Below are positions 8,613-16,186 of a stretch of DNA of 47,628 nt, one piece after another. Location: the NCBI GenBank assembly GCA_946887105.1, contig CAMPKJ010000008.1:1-47628 (forward strand), read 5' to 3'. Numbering within the stretch: position 1 is the first letter of the stretch; the number at the start of each line of letters is the position of its first letter. The notes under the pieces are model-generated. The model was given only the letters and a program-made list of their open reading frames with translations. It searched no databases and had not been told where the DNA came from. Both the position numbers and the translations under genes were made by a program. The stretch comes from an uncultured Acidobacteriota bacterium. Its GTDB lineage: Bacteria; Acidobacteriota; Thermoanaerobaculia; Gp7-AA8.

Positions 8613-10355
8613 ATGTTGCGTTCTCTGCGCCAGGTGGCCGCGCACCTGCAGGTGCTGGCTGGACGGTTCCTGCTCGGCACGCTGGTGCTCATCGGCGCGC
8701 TGTGCGGCGTGATCGCGGTCCTCTTCCACCGCTATGTCGAATTCGCGCAGGACCTGCTCATCGGGCGCGCGCTCGACCTGCCGGAACCGTGGCGCACGCT
8801 TCTGGTCATCATCACTCCCGCGGTGACGTTCGCCCTGCTCGCGTATCTCATCGGCCGCTTCGCTCCGCGCGCGGTCGGCGCCAACCTGGCGCGCGTGCGC
8901 CGGGCGTACAACGAAGACCCGCGCCTCCTCGGCGCACGCACGATCGGAGCGACGTTCGCCGCGACGCCGCTGTCGCTCGGCGCCGGCGCGCCTCTCGGCC
9001 CGGAAGGTCCGATCGTGGTCATCGCCAGCGGCGTCTCGGTCGGCGCCGCGCGCCTGCTGCGCCTGCCGCAGAAAGTCGTGCGGGCCATGATTCCGATCGG
9101 AACCGCGGCCGGCATCTCCGCGATCTTCAACACGCCCATCACAGGAGTCGTCTTCGCGCTCGAGGAAGTGATCGGAACGTCGCAGCGCGGGATTCTCGGC
9201 GGCGTGCTGGTGGGATCGGTGGCCGCGGCCGTCGTGGAGCGCATGTTGTTCGGCGGCAGGCCGCTGCTCGCGGCGCCGTTCTCGACCTGGACCGATCCCC
9301 GCGAGATGCTCGGCTTCGCGCTCCTCGGCTCGATCGCGGGCATCACCTCGGGGTTGGCGATCACGCTCGCGCACCGGCTCAAGCAGCGCTGGTCGGCGTC
9401 GGTGCCGTCGCTGGTCCGGCGCGCCGGGCTGGCCGGTCTGCTCATTGGCGTAGCCGGCATTCTCGCGCCGGAGATTCTCGGCGTCGGCTATGACTCGGTC
9501 TCGTACTGGCTGCACGGCGGCGGGAACGCATACGGCTCCGCCACCGCGTTCGCGCTGAAGCTGCTGGCGTTCACCATCGCCATCAGCGCGGGCGTGATCG
9601 GAGGCACCTTCGCGCCGTCGCTGTTCATCGGCGCCGCTCTTGGCGCGGGCATCGGCCATGGAGCGCACGAGCTCTTTCCGGCCATGAACATCGACCCGAA
9701 GGCGTACGCGATCGTCGGCATGGGCGCGTTCTTCGCCGGCCTCTTGCGCAGTCCGATCGCGGCCGTGCTGATCGTGGTCGAACTGACGCGCGGATACGAG
9801 TTGATCCTGCCGCTGATGCTGGCGGTCTCGCTGGCGGTGGCGACGTCGCGACGCATGTCGCGCCTGAGCATCGTCGAGCAGCAGATGATCGATGAAGGCG
9901 CCGTCGAAGAGCATCAGGCCGAGGAGCCGCTGGCGCGCATCACGGTGGCGGAGGCGATGACGCGCGACGTCGTGGCGATCGAACGCGAGGCCACACTCGC
10001 CGCCGCCGCGACGCGGCTGACCTCCAGCAGGTTCGCGTTCTATCCGGTCATCGCGGAGGGCGGCAGGCTGGCCGGCATCGTCTCGCGGGCCACGATCGAG
10101 AATGCCGCGCGCGACGGCCGGCTGGACGAGCCGGTGTGGAGCGTGCTCGAGGAGGCGCGCCTCGTCGCCGCGGCCGGCGATCGCGTGGTCGACGTGCTCC
10201 AGCAGATGCAGGTTCGCGGCGTCGATCGTTGCCCGGTGGTGGAAACACACGCATCGCAACGGCTGGTCGGATTCCTCAGTCCCTCGGACATTCTGCGCGT
10301 CCGCCTGCGCCAGACGCCGCACCAGCAGGAGGAAGCGTTCGAGCTCTTCGAATGA
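8613..10355 (+). CDS. ClC-family chloride channel/antiporter with C-terminal CBS pair
   Basis: A 580-residue membrane protein. The ClC core spans about residues 1-420: the GREGP-type motif is present as GAPLGPEGP, keeping the gating glutamate, and the third filter motif as GGTFAPSLFIGA. A CBS pair follows (AEAMTRDVVAIEREATLAA... and GFLSPSDILRV), which in other ClC proteins senses nucleotides. The usual first filter motif GSGIP/GSGVN is replaced by VGANLARVRRAYNED, so the central serine that coordinates chloride appears lost; anion selectivity may differ. The ATG follows a palindromic site directly, with no Shine-Dalgarno. The gene overlaps the next by ATGA. Confidence 0.88.
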   Translation: MLRSLRQVAAHLQVLAGRFLLGTLVLIGALCGVIAVLFHRYVEFAQDLLIGRALDLPEPWRTLLVIITPAVTFALLAYLIGRFAPRAVGANLARVRRAYNEDPRLLGARTIGATFAATPLSLGAGAPLGPEGPIVVIASGVSVGAARLLRLPQKVVRAMIPIGTAAGISAIFNTPITGVVFALEEVIGTSQRGILGGVLVGSVAAAVVERMLFGGRPLLAAPFSTWTDPREMLGFALLGSIAGITSGLAITLAHRLKQRWSASVPSLVRRAGLAGLLIGVAGILAPEILGVGYDSVSYWLHGGGNAYGSATAFALKLLAFTIAISAGVIGGTFAPSLFIGAALGAGIGHGAHELFPAMNIDPKAYAIVGMGAFFAGLLRSPIAAVLIVVELTRGYELILPLMLAVSLAVATSRRMSRLSIVEQQMIDEGAVEEHQAEEPLARITVAEAMTRDVVAIEREATLAAAATRLTSSRFAFYPVIAEGGRLAGIVSRATIENAARDGRLDEPVWSVLEEARLVAAAGDRVVDVLQQMQVRGVDRCPVVETHASQRLVGFLSPSDILRVRLRQTPHQQEEAFELFE

Positions 10356-11158
10356 TGCGCCGCCGTGCTCCGGTCGCCGTCGTCCTGGCAATCGCCCTGA
10401 TTGCCGGTTGCCGTCGTGCGGATGAGCGAGCGGTCACGATCGTGACCACGCCCGACCTGGCCGGAATCGGATTCGTCGAATCGCTGGCGCGCACATTCGC
10501 CGCGTCGAGCAACGTGCCCACGCACGTGCTCGTGACCGAAGAGAGACTGATTCCGGGACTCGTACGCGAGGGTGTGGCGGACGTCGTGATCACGCGCTCG
10601 CAGGAACTGCCGCGAGAGGTCGGGCGGGTGTCGCGGATCCGCCTCCAGCAGACCATCGCGTACAACGACTACGTGCTGGTCGGTCCCGCGAGCGATCGCG
10701 CCCGCGCGAAGGAAGCGGGAACGGCGCCCGAGGCGCTGCGGCGCATCGCCCGCCGCGACCGCGCCTTCTGCTCTCCCGCGGACGTGCCGCACCTGCGCCA
10801 TCGCGAGGCGCTGTTGTGGAGCCAGTCCGGCGCGAAACCGGCCGACGACCGGCGCTACCGCGTTTGCCGCGGCAGCGCCGTCGTGGTTCTGCGGGAGGCG
10901 TCACGCCGCGCCGCGTACACGCTCACCGATCGCGCCACCTTCGAGAGCGTGCGGCGCGAGATCGAGCTCGTGCCCATCGTTCAACGCACGCCGTTGCTGC
11001 ACGATCACGTGGCGATCATCCTCCCGCACCCGAAACGCCGCCACCGCAACGCCGAATGGTTCGTGCAATGGGTGATGTCGGTCCGCGGACGCGACACCAT
11101 CGAACGCTTTCGGGATGCGGACGGACGGCGTTTCTTCGTGACCGAGCTTCAGCTCTGA
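10352..11158 (+). CDS. TupA-like periplasmic binding lipoprotein, degenerate ligand motif
   Basis: A 268-residue predicted lipoprotein (MMRRRAPVAVVLAIALIAGC, lipobox at about Cys20). The mature part follows the tungstate/anion-binding TupA plan: VTIVTTPDLAGIGFVESLARTFA, then GVADVVITRS, then AYNDYVLVGPASDRA, and at the end FVQWVMSVRGRDTIERFRDADGRRFF. The anion-binding segment, usually SRGDxSGTH followed by a Glu, reads CSPADVPHLRHREALLW here, so the Ser-Gly-Thr ligands are missing. It may bind something else or act as a sensor. ATGA overlap with the ClC gene indicates one operon. The stop codon converges with that of the minus-strand gene, a 10-nt overlap. No ABC permease is nearby. Confidence 0.68.
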   Translation: MMRRRAPVAVVLAIALIAGCRRADERAVTIVTTPDLAGIGFVESLARTFAASSNVPTHVLVTEERLIPGLVREGVADVVITRSQELPREVGRVSRIRLQQTIAYNDYVLVGPASDRARAKEAGTAPEALRRIARRDRAFCSPADVPHLRHREALLWSQSGAKPADDRRYRVCRGSAVVVLREASRRAAYTLTDRATFESVRREIELVPIVQRTPLLHDHVAIILPHPKRRHRNAEWFVQWVMSVRGRDTIERFRDADGRRFFVTELQL

Positions 11159-11688
11159 GGCGTGGCCGGCGCCGCGTTGGCGATGCGGAACGACTCGAAC
11201 ATCTGTCCCACCGCCGGCGCCTGGCGCTGCTCGTCCGAGCGGCCGACGTACAGGAGCTGGTAGAAGCGGTCGTCCATCACCGTGAAGCGGGCCCGGAACC
11301 ATGCCCCGTTGCTGCGGAAGAGCAGGCGGCTCGAATCCGGCTCGCCGGCGCGCGGCTCTTCGCTCTCCAATGTCGCGCCGAGGCTCTTGAGGAGCGATTC
11401 GCGCGTGCTGGCGATCATCTTCTGAGGATCGAGGATCTTCCCCGGCATCCGGCTCATCGTCACGATCACCGCTTCACCGGTCGGAGCCTTGGAGATCCAG
11501 TTCGTCGTCTCGATGTCTCCCTCGGGCGACTTCGCGGTCTGCACCTGCTTCGTGAACGCCGCGTAGCCCGCCGGAACGGTCAGGTTGAAGATGTCGTTCG
11601 GAATGCCGGCGTCATCGGCGTGCACTGCCGTGCCCGCGGTCAGCATCAGGACCGTTGCAATCAGTACTGCCATCGTCTGTTTTCTCAT
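11149..11688 (-). CDS. Secreted hypothetical protein (PsbP/DUF1795-like fold)
   Basis: A 179-residue protein with a cleavable signal peptide (MRKQTMAVLIATVLMLTAGTAVHA). The mature region has a short-strand pattern: FNLTVPAGYAAFTK, ETTNWISKAPTGEAVIVTMSRM, a helix KMIASTRESLLKSLGATLESEEP, RLLFRSNGAWFRARFTVMDDRFYQLLYVG, and a final MFESFRI. This order (strand, amphipathic helix, edge strands ending in FxxSF) is typical of small PsbP/DUF1795-like stress or lipoprotein folds; the specific function is unknown. The ATG at 11688 is preferred to TTG 11700 because it starts the signal peptide. A palindromic operator-like site lies about 58 nt upstream, so it is a likely target of the adjacent MarR regulator. 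Confidence 0.6.
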   Translation of the reverse strand: MRKQTMAVLIATVLMLTAGTAVHADDAGIPNDIFNLTVPAGYAAFTKQVQTAKSPEGDIETTNWISKAPTGEAVIVTMSRMPGKILDPQKMIASTRESLLKSLGATLESEEPRAGEPDSSRLLFRSNGAWFRARFTVMDDRFYQLLYVGRSDEQRQAPAVGQMFESFRIANAAPATPQS

Positions 11689-11745
11689 CGTTTCAGGCAA
11701 CCTCCGGTCCGTGGTGAACGAGGCGGAGCGGCCATCTGTTCCGAT

Positions 11746-11761
11746 GCATTGAACTCAATGC
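11746..11761. promoter_or_regulatory. Palindromic operator-like site B
   Basis: GCATTGA-AC-TCAATGC has 7-bp perfect arms around a 2-nt centre. It lies between the MarR gene stop and the secreted-protein gene, 58 nt upstream of the latter's ATG. Its 12-nt core ATTGAACTCAAT is identical to the reverse strand of site C (12734-12745). Confidence 0.65.
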
Positions 11762-11770
11762 GATGCGGCG

Positions 11771-12304
11771 TCAGCCTTTCGGCGGCCGGCGAGGGCGGCG
11801 GGCGGGCGCGGGCTCCGCGTCGTCCTGGAACAGCATCGGCGTACGGCCGTCGTCCGGCACCATGCCGGCCATCAGCCGGTCCAGCAACGCCATGAGCTGC
11901 GCGCGGTCGCCGGACGGCATGGCTTGCACGCTGGCCATGATCCGCTCTTGCGCGGCCGGCGGCGAGCGCTTCACCAGCGCGCGTCCCTTCGGCGTCAACG
12001 ACAGGCGGACCTGCCGCCGGTCTTCTTCGCTGACGTCTCGGCGCACGTATCCCTCGGTCACGAGCTTGCCGACGGCGAGCGAGACCGAGCTCTGATCGGT
12101 GGCGGTGCGGTCGGCCAGCTCGTTCATCGAGAGCTCCTGGTCGTGCTGGAGCACGTGCAGGATGAACATCTGCGCGGCGCCGAGGCCGAAGCGCGACTGC
12201 GCCTGCCGGTCGAATGCGCGCAATGCACGGACGAGTTGCCGTACGCGATTGAGAATCGCCTTTGCGTCGTCCGTGGCGGCGCGGTTGCGGCGTGCCGAGG
12301 CCAT
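11771..12304 (-). CDS. MarR-family transcriptional regulator
   Basis: A 177-residue protein with the MarR winged helix-turn-helix: dimerisation helix ILNRVRQLVRALRAFDRQAQSRFGL, recognition core AAQMFILHVLQHDQELSMNELADRTATDQSSVSLAVGKLVTEGYV, and wing RRDVSEEDRRQVRLSLTPKGRAL. MarR dimers bind palindromes overlapping promoters and release them on binding small phenolic or oxidising ligands. The ATG at 12304 places the family N-terminus correctly; a longer open frame upstream is an antisense shadow. The C-terminus has an extra basic, proline-rich tail (RTPMLFQDDAEPAPARRPRRPPKG). It lies 37 nt downstream of a second winged-helix gene, and three similar palindromes nearby suggest auto- and local regulation. 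Confidence 0.88.
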   Translation of the reverse strand: MASARRNRAATDDAKAILNRVRQLVRALRAFDRQAQSRFGLGAAQMFILHVLQHDQELSMNELADRTATDQSSVSLAVGKLVTEGYVRRDVSEEDRRQVRLSLTPKGRALVKRSPPAAQERIMASVQAMPSGDRAQLMALLDRLMAGMVPDDGRTPMLFQDDAEPAPARRPRRPPKG

Positions 12305-12341
12305 CGCTGCATTTTTGCACAGCGGACGAAACGCAGCAGTG

Positions 12342-12716
12342 TCAGTCGCGGCGGAAGCGGAACGCCTCCGCGAATGCTTCGACCGACGTATTGCCGGACG
12401 CATGCACCGCCTCGAGCACCGCCAGCCGCTGTTGCTCGTATGCCGACGCGAGGGCGTCCACCGCTTCACGCCCTGCCTCGCTGCGCGGCGCATAACGAAA
12501 GGCCACCGTTTCCCGTGCCTGGACGATCAGTCCGTGCCGTCGCAGCGAATGCAACGCCGCCGCGATCCGCTCCTCGGGTGCAGCGAGCGTGGAAGCGGCG
12601 GCAGCGACCGTCCAGTACGTGTCCGCCGAACGGTGCAGCAGGAGCAGCAGTTCCAGTGCAGCCATCGAGTGAATGGAACCGGCGATCAGCGTGCGAACGG
12701 AGGGGAGCAACGCCAT
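12342..12716 (-). CDS. Small winged-helix-like protein paired with MarR
   Basis: A 124-residue soluble protein. A helix MAALELLLLLHRSADTYWTVAAAASTLAAPEERIAAALHSLRRHGLIVQ has the alternation of a winged helix-turn-helix (helix, short linker, helix starting at a proline, recognition helix, turn before a strand AFRYAPRSEAGREAVDALA). No catalytic motif is visible. It precedes the MarR gene on the same strand with a 37-nt gap, and site C is 17 nt upstream of its ATG, so it is probably the first gene of an autoregulated pair. It may be a second regulator or an accessory partner; the family was not identified. Confidence 0.55.
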   Translation of the reverse strand: MALLPSVRTLIAGSIHSMAALELLLLLHRSADTYWTVAAAASTLAAPEERIAAALHSLRRHGLIVQARETVAFRYAPRSEAGREAVDALASAYEQQRLAVLEAVHASGNTSVEAFAEAFRFRRD

Positions 12717-12733
12717 GAACTGTGCACCGTTTA

Positions 12734-12745
12734 ATTGAGTTCAAT
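12734..12745. promoter_or_regulatory. Palindromic operator-like site C, divergent promoter region
   Basis: ATTGAGTTCAAT: 5-bp arms around GT. It lies 17 nt upstream of the minus-strand winged-helix/MarR pair and 67 nt upstream of the plus-strand membrane protein. Read on the minus strand it is identical to the core of site B. Confidence 0.65.
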
Positions 12746-12812
12746 CGAATTGTCCAGACGAGGTTTCGGTCCAGTCCGGCAATCGAAACGCTTGCGGGCG
12801 ACTGGCATTACG

Positions 12813-14231
12813 ATGCAGCGCGTGCGCGTGCTGCCCGCCGTCCTGGTCCTCGGCTATTTCATCCTGCTGCTGTCCAATCGGTGCGATTTCGCGGCTGGAC
12901 CCGATTCGTCCGGATATCTCAACCAGGCGCGGCTGCTCCTCGATGGGAAGATCTCGACGACCGTCGGCATCCTGGCGGAGGCGGGTCTCGATCCGTCACT
13001 GGTGTACCTGTTCACGCCGTACGGCTTCACGCGTGCGACGACGGCAGGTGCAATGGTGCCGACTTATCCCATCGGCACTTCGCTGCACCTCGCGGCGCCC
13101 GCCATCGGCGGATGGGGTCAGGCCCCCTTCGTAGTCGTGCCGGTCTTCGCGATCGGATGTCTGTTCCTGACCGCGTTCGTCGCGCAACGGCTCGGGGTCA
13201 GCCGCGGCTGGGCCATCGTCGCCGCCGCATTCCTCGCGGGATTTCCGGTCTTCATCGCGCAGGCGGTGCAGCCGGTCAGCGACGTGCTGGCCACGTTCTG
13301 GGCGCTGGCGGCGATCGCCTGCGCCTTGCGCGCGGACGAACACCGGCGATGGGCGGCGCTGTGCGGAGTGGCCTTCGCGATCGGTGTGGCCGTGCGGCCG
13401 ACGAACATCCTGCTCGTCGTTCCGCTGCTCGTGGCCATGCGATTGCGCTGGCCGCGCGTCGCCATTGCCGCTGTGGCGGTCGCGCCGTTCGCACTGGCGC
13501 TGGCGTGGCATCACCACGCGCTGTACGGCAGTCCATGGATGACGGGCTACGGCGGCGTTGGCGGCATTCTGTCGTTTTCCGCGTTACCGCCTTGTCTCTC
13601 GCGGCAGACGGCCTGGCTGCTGACGATGGCCACACCGCTGGTCGCCGGCGGACTGTTCGTCGCGTTCCAGAGATCGATGGACGCGTGGAAGCGCGCGCTG
13701 CTCGTTTCGTGGTTCGCGGTCTTCTTTGTGTTCTACGCGTACTACAGCTTCTGCCCCGATCACTCGTCGACGCGCTTTCTGCTTCCCGCGATGCCGGCGT
13801 TGCTGATCGGATTCGTGTTCATCCTGTCGCGCATTCCACGCGCGGCGGCAGTGGCCATCGTCCTGATCGTGCTCGCGCGTGAAGTGCAGCAGGTGGGGCG
13901 GCTGCACGTGTTGCATCTCGATGAATGGGAGTCGATCTATCCGCGCACGGTGGAATGGGTCGATCGCGAAGTGCCGCGCAATGCCATCGTGATGTCGGCC
14001 ATCACCAGCGGCGCGTTCCATTTCCACTCCGATCGCGATGTCGTGCGCTGGGATCAGCTCACGCCCGAAACATTCGCGTTGCTCCGCGCGAATCCCATCC
14101 TGGCAGGACGTCCGTGGTACGGGGTGGTCTCCGCGGTGGAAGGCGGGCGCGATGCGTTGCGCGCGCGGGTGCCGGGGGAGTGGCGCGAAGCGGGAAAGAT
14201 CCGCGACGTCACGGTGTGGCGGCTCGAGTGA
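12813..14231 (+). CDS. GT39-like multi-pass membrane glycosyltransferase
   Basis: A 472-residue integral membrane protein with about ten hydrophobic spans. The first periplasmic loop contains FAAGPDSSGYLNQARLLLDGK, the acidic D-S-x-x-Y-L-x-x-A signature of GT-C enzymes of the dolichyl-phosphate mannosyltransferase/ArnT (GT39) type, which transfer sugars from polyprenyl-phosphate donors. Later come LAVRPTNILLVVPLLVAMRLR and the soluble C-terminal segment VEWVDREVPRNAIVMSAITSGAFHFHSDRDVVRWDQL. The acceptor is unknown. The ATG at 12813 is chosen because the membrane domain follows directly; a TTG at 12735 would begin inside the palindromic site. The gene may be regulated divergently from the MarR pair. 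Confidence 0.7.
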   Translation: MQRVRVLPAVLVLGYFILLLSNRCDFAAGPDSSGYLNQARLLLDGKISTTVGILAEAGLDPSLVYLFTPYGFTRATTAGAMVPTYPIGTSLHLAAPAIGGWGQAPFVVVPVFAIGCLFLTAFVAQRLGVSRGWAIVAAAFLAGFPVFIAQAVQPVSDVLATFWALAAIACALRADEHRRWAALCGVAFAIGVAVRPTNILLVVPLLVAMRLRWPRVAIAAVAVAPFALALAWHHHALYGSPWMTGYGGVGGILSFSALPPCLSRQTAWLLTMATPLVAGGLFVAFQRSMDAWKRALLVSWFAVFFVFYAYYSFCPDHSSTRFLLPAMPALLIGFVFILSRIPRAAAVAIVLIVLAREVQQVGRLHVLHLDEWESIYPRTVEWVDREVPRNAIVMSAITSGAFHFHSDRDVVRWDQLTPETFALLRANPILAGRPWYGVVSAVEGGRDALRARVPGEWREAGKIRDVTVWRLE

Positions 14232-14256
14232 AACCGCCACACCATCATGCAAGTCG

Positions 14257-15108
14257 TCAGTCGCGGAATGCGGCCCAGGCGGCCTGCATGCGCTCGACCT
14301 GGCCGGGGCTGAACTCGTACATGCACGAGTCCTGCGTGTAGTCCATGAAGTTCGTGATCGGATCGAGTCCCGGATGTCCGGCGCCGGGGCAGCTGTCGCG
14401 GCCGACCGGGCAGTTGAACGCCGGCGACTGTTCGGACGGCGTGTCGGAAACGTAATCGCCGTTCTTGCCGCAGTAGCCGTCGAATGTGTGGTACAGCGCC
14501 AGCCAGTGCCCGACTTCGTGGGTGCCGGTATCGCCTTCGCTGTAGATCGCGAACGGACCGCCCGGCAGCGAGCGCCAGTCGACGACGACGCCGTCGAGAT
14601 CCGCCTGGGAGCTATTGAGGATGGACGGGAAGTAGGCCCAGCCGAGCCACGGGCTCGCGTCGACGAGATAAAGGTTGAGCGTTCCCGGTCCGCCGCGGCG
14701 TAGAGCGGTCTTGGCGGCCAGCTCGACGTCCGTACTGGCGGTGCCGAGGGCGAACCATTCGGCGTTCGTGGTGCGGGTCACGCCGGCCAGGTCGAACGCG
14801 AAGCCGCTGTTCGCGCCGCCGGTGCGGCCGTTGAACGATTCATTGAGCACGCGGATCTGCGCGCGGATCATCGTCTCGGGAACTTCGCCGTTTTCGAATC
14901 CCGCGCCGCGACTGATCACGTGGACCCACACAGGGATGACCGCGCTGGTCTTTCCTTTCTTGCCGCGCGCGACCGCTTTTTCGACTGACGCGATCTCCTG
15001 ATCGCTCAGCTGTCTCGTGCCGCAGCGTCCAGGCTGCTGTGCGTCGAGTGTCACCAGGGGAAGAAGCGCCAGGGAAATGGACAACGCGATGCCGTGCCGC
15101 AATTTCAT
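14257..15108 (-). CDS. Pappalysin/cytophagalysin-like M43 zinc metalloprotease
   Basis: A 283-residue secreted protease. A signal peptide MKLRHGIALSISLALLPLVTLDA is followed by IPVWVHVISRG, the pattern of metzincin cores. The zinc site HEVGHWLALYH (197-207) matches HExxHxxGxxH, except that the usual glycine is Ala204; the Met-turn NFMDYTQDSCM follows at 253-263. Cysteines at 213, 233, 240 and 262 in the C-terminal part could form the two disulfides usual in M43B enzymes. Such proteases act outside the cell on protein substrates. AAGGAGA 6 nt before the ATG supports the start at 15108. It is divergent from the broken gene at 15247. Confidence 0.83.
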   Translation of the reverse strand: MKLRHGIALSISLALLPLVTLDAQQPGRCGTRQLSDQEIASVEKAVARGKKGKTSAVIPVWVHVISRGAGFENGEVPETMIRAQIRVLNESFNGRTGGANSGFAFDLAGVTRTTNAEWFALGTASTDVELAAKTALRRGGPGTLNLYLVDASPWLGWAYFPSILNSSQADLDGVVVDWRSLPGGPFAIYSEGDTGTHEVGHWLALYHTFDGYCGKNGDYVSDTPSEQSPAFNCPVGRDSCPGAGHPGLDPITNFMDYTQDSCMYEFSPGQVERMQAAWAAFRD

Positions 15109-15246
15109 CGAGAATCTCCTTATAGGTGTTGTTCGAGAGAAAAGGACGATAACCCGCACGCATTGCAGTGACAAGTGAACTGTGAGGCGAGCACAGGCTT
15201 AAAGAATGCGGGCCTTCTCGTGTATGAACTGGCAGGAGGTTTCCCC

Positions 15247-15560
15247 ATGAAACGAATGATCGTGCTTGCTTTGGCCCTGGCTCTCGCAGCAGGCGCTCGT
15301 GCCGACCTCGGGCGGCTCGATTTCATGATCGGCGAATGGCGCGGCGCCAGTTCCACGGCGAAGGATTCGTGAACAGCTATCTCGAGGACGACGCGCTGGC
15401 GTTCGTCACCGTCGAGATCGAGAACATCCCGGCGGGCTGGCGTGCGCGCGAGACGTACGAGCAACCGCAGCCCGATGTCTGGTCGGAGCGCTTCGAGCTC
15501 GCGCAATCCGGAAAGGAATTCACGCTCTACAGCACGAACCGGCTGGCGCGCGTGAAGTAG
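15247..15560 (+). pseudogene. Broken DUF1579-like secreted protein gene (frameshift, probable internal deletion)
   Basis: A good ribosome site (GGAGG at 15235-15239) precedes an ATG that starts a signal peptide MKRMIVLALALALAAGARA and then LGRLDFMIGEWRG, the conserved opening of DUF1579-like proteins. The frame stops at 15372. The downstream frame (+1) continues with GEGFVNSYLEDDALAFVTVEIENIPAGWRARETYE and closes with FELAQSGKEFTLYSTNRLARVK, as expected for the C-terminus of such a protein. The two halves are out of frame around 15335-15370. The combined length (about 100 residues) is short for the family, so an internal deletion is likely. A sequencing error is possible. Confidence 0.6.
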
Positions 15561-15564
15561 ACGC

Positions 15565-15570
15565 TAGAAT
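15565..15570 (+). promoter_or_regulatory. -10-like TAGAAT, probable leaderless start for the 15578 gene
   Basis: GCTAGAATC places the hexamer 7 nt before the ATG at 15578, with no Shine-Dalgarno. The same TAGAAT word is found before pckA, parA and lptFG. Confidence 0.45.
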
Positions 15571-15577
15571 CGGGCTC

Positions 15578-16147
15578 ATGCACGAAGCCGCGGTCGCCGA
15601 GGTGGTCTGGTACGTCACTGGTCGTTTCTATGCGCAGGACAACGAACTGCTGGACGTCGGGTACTTCCTGCACGTGCAGGGAATCCGCGACGGATTGTTC
15701 GCCGGCGGCAAGCGTTCGGAATCGAACGCGCTGCTGACGTTCGCGTCGGAGCCGTTCACCGCGCCGGCGATCGACAACGGCGGCCTCAGTATCGGCATCG
15801 ATCTCAAAGGCACGTTCGGCATCTACGTACGCGAGTCGCCCGGCGCGACGTTCGACGATCCGGCAAGCTTCGCGGCCGGCCGCTGCGTGGCGACGCTCCG
15901 GCGCGTGGCCATCGTGCCGACGACGAAGGTGGCCGTGTCGTCCGCAACGACGCTCCTCTCGAACGTCTTCACCGCACGGCTGCTCACCTCGGAACCGTTC
16001 GAGCTGGGCGGCGTGGCATACGACTTTCGCAATCTGGTGGGAGCGGGCGTCACGCAATGGGGAACCGCGGCGACCGAGCCGTTGACGCCGCCGAAGGAGT
16101 ATTCCGGCGTGGTGCCGTTCGTCGGGTCGGCCATCCGCATTGCGTAG
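15578..16147 (+). CDS. Hypothetical protein, beta-rich
   Basis: A 189-residue protein without signal peptide, membrane segment or motif I recognise. The sequence alternates short strands and turns: EVVWYVTGRFYAQDNELLDVGYFLHVQGI, LSIGIDLKGTFGIYVRESPGATFDDP, TLRRVAIVPTTKVAVSSATTLLSNVFTARLLTSEPF. This suggests an all-beta fold. The frame is intact and codon use resembles neighbouring genes. It lies 17 nt after the broken DUF1579-like gene and 39 nt before the S55 peptidase gene. A -10-like TAGAAT is 7 nt upstream. I do not assign a function. Confidence 0.55.
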   Translation: MHEAAVAEVVWYVTGRFYAQDNELLDVGYFLHVQGIRDGLFAGGKRSESNALLTFASEPFTAPAIDNGGLSIGIDLKGTFGIYVRESPGATFDDPASFAAGRCVATLRRVAIVPTTKVAVSSATTLLSNVFTARLLTSEPFELGGVAYDFRNLVGAGVTQWGTAATEPLTPPKEYSGVVPFVGSAIRIA

Positions 16148-16186
16148 GCCGCCTCGACGCGTAACCGCCTTGGCACGCGTCGCGAA

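Noticed and set aside
8469..10391. 640-codon minus-strand frame across the ClC gene
   Set aside because: Antisense shadow with skewed composition; the plus strand encodes a complete ClC protein.
12735..12812. TTG start for the GT39-like gene at 12735
   Set aside because: It would start inside the palindromic site C and add a basic, non-family N-terminus; ATG 12813 precedes the first membrane span.
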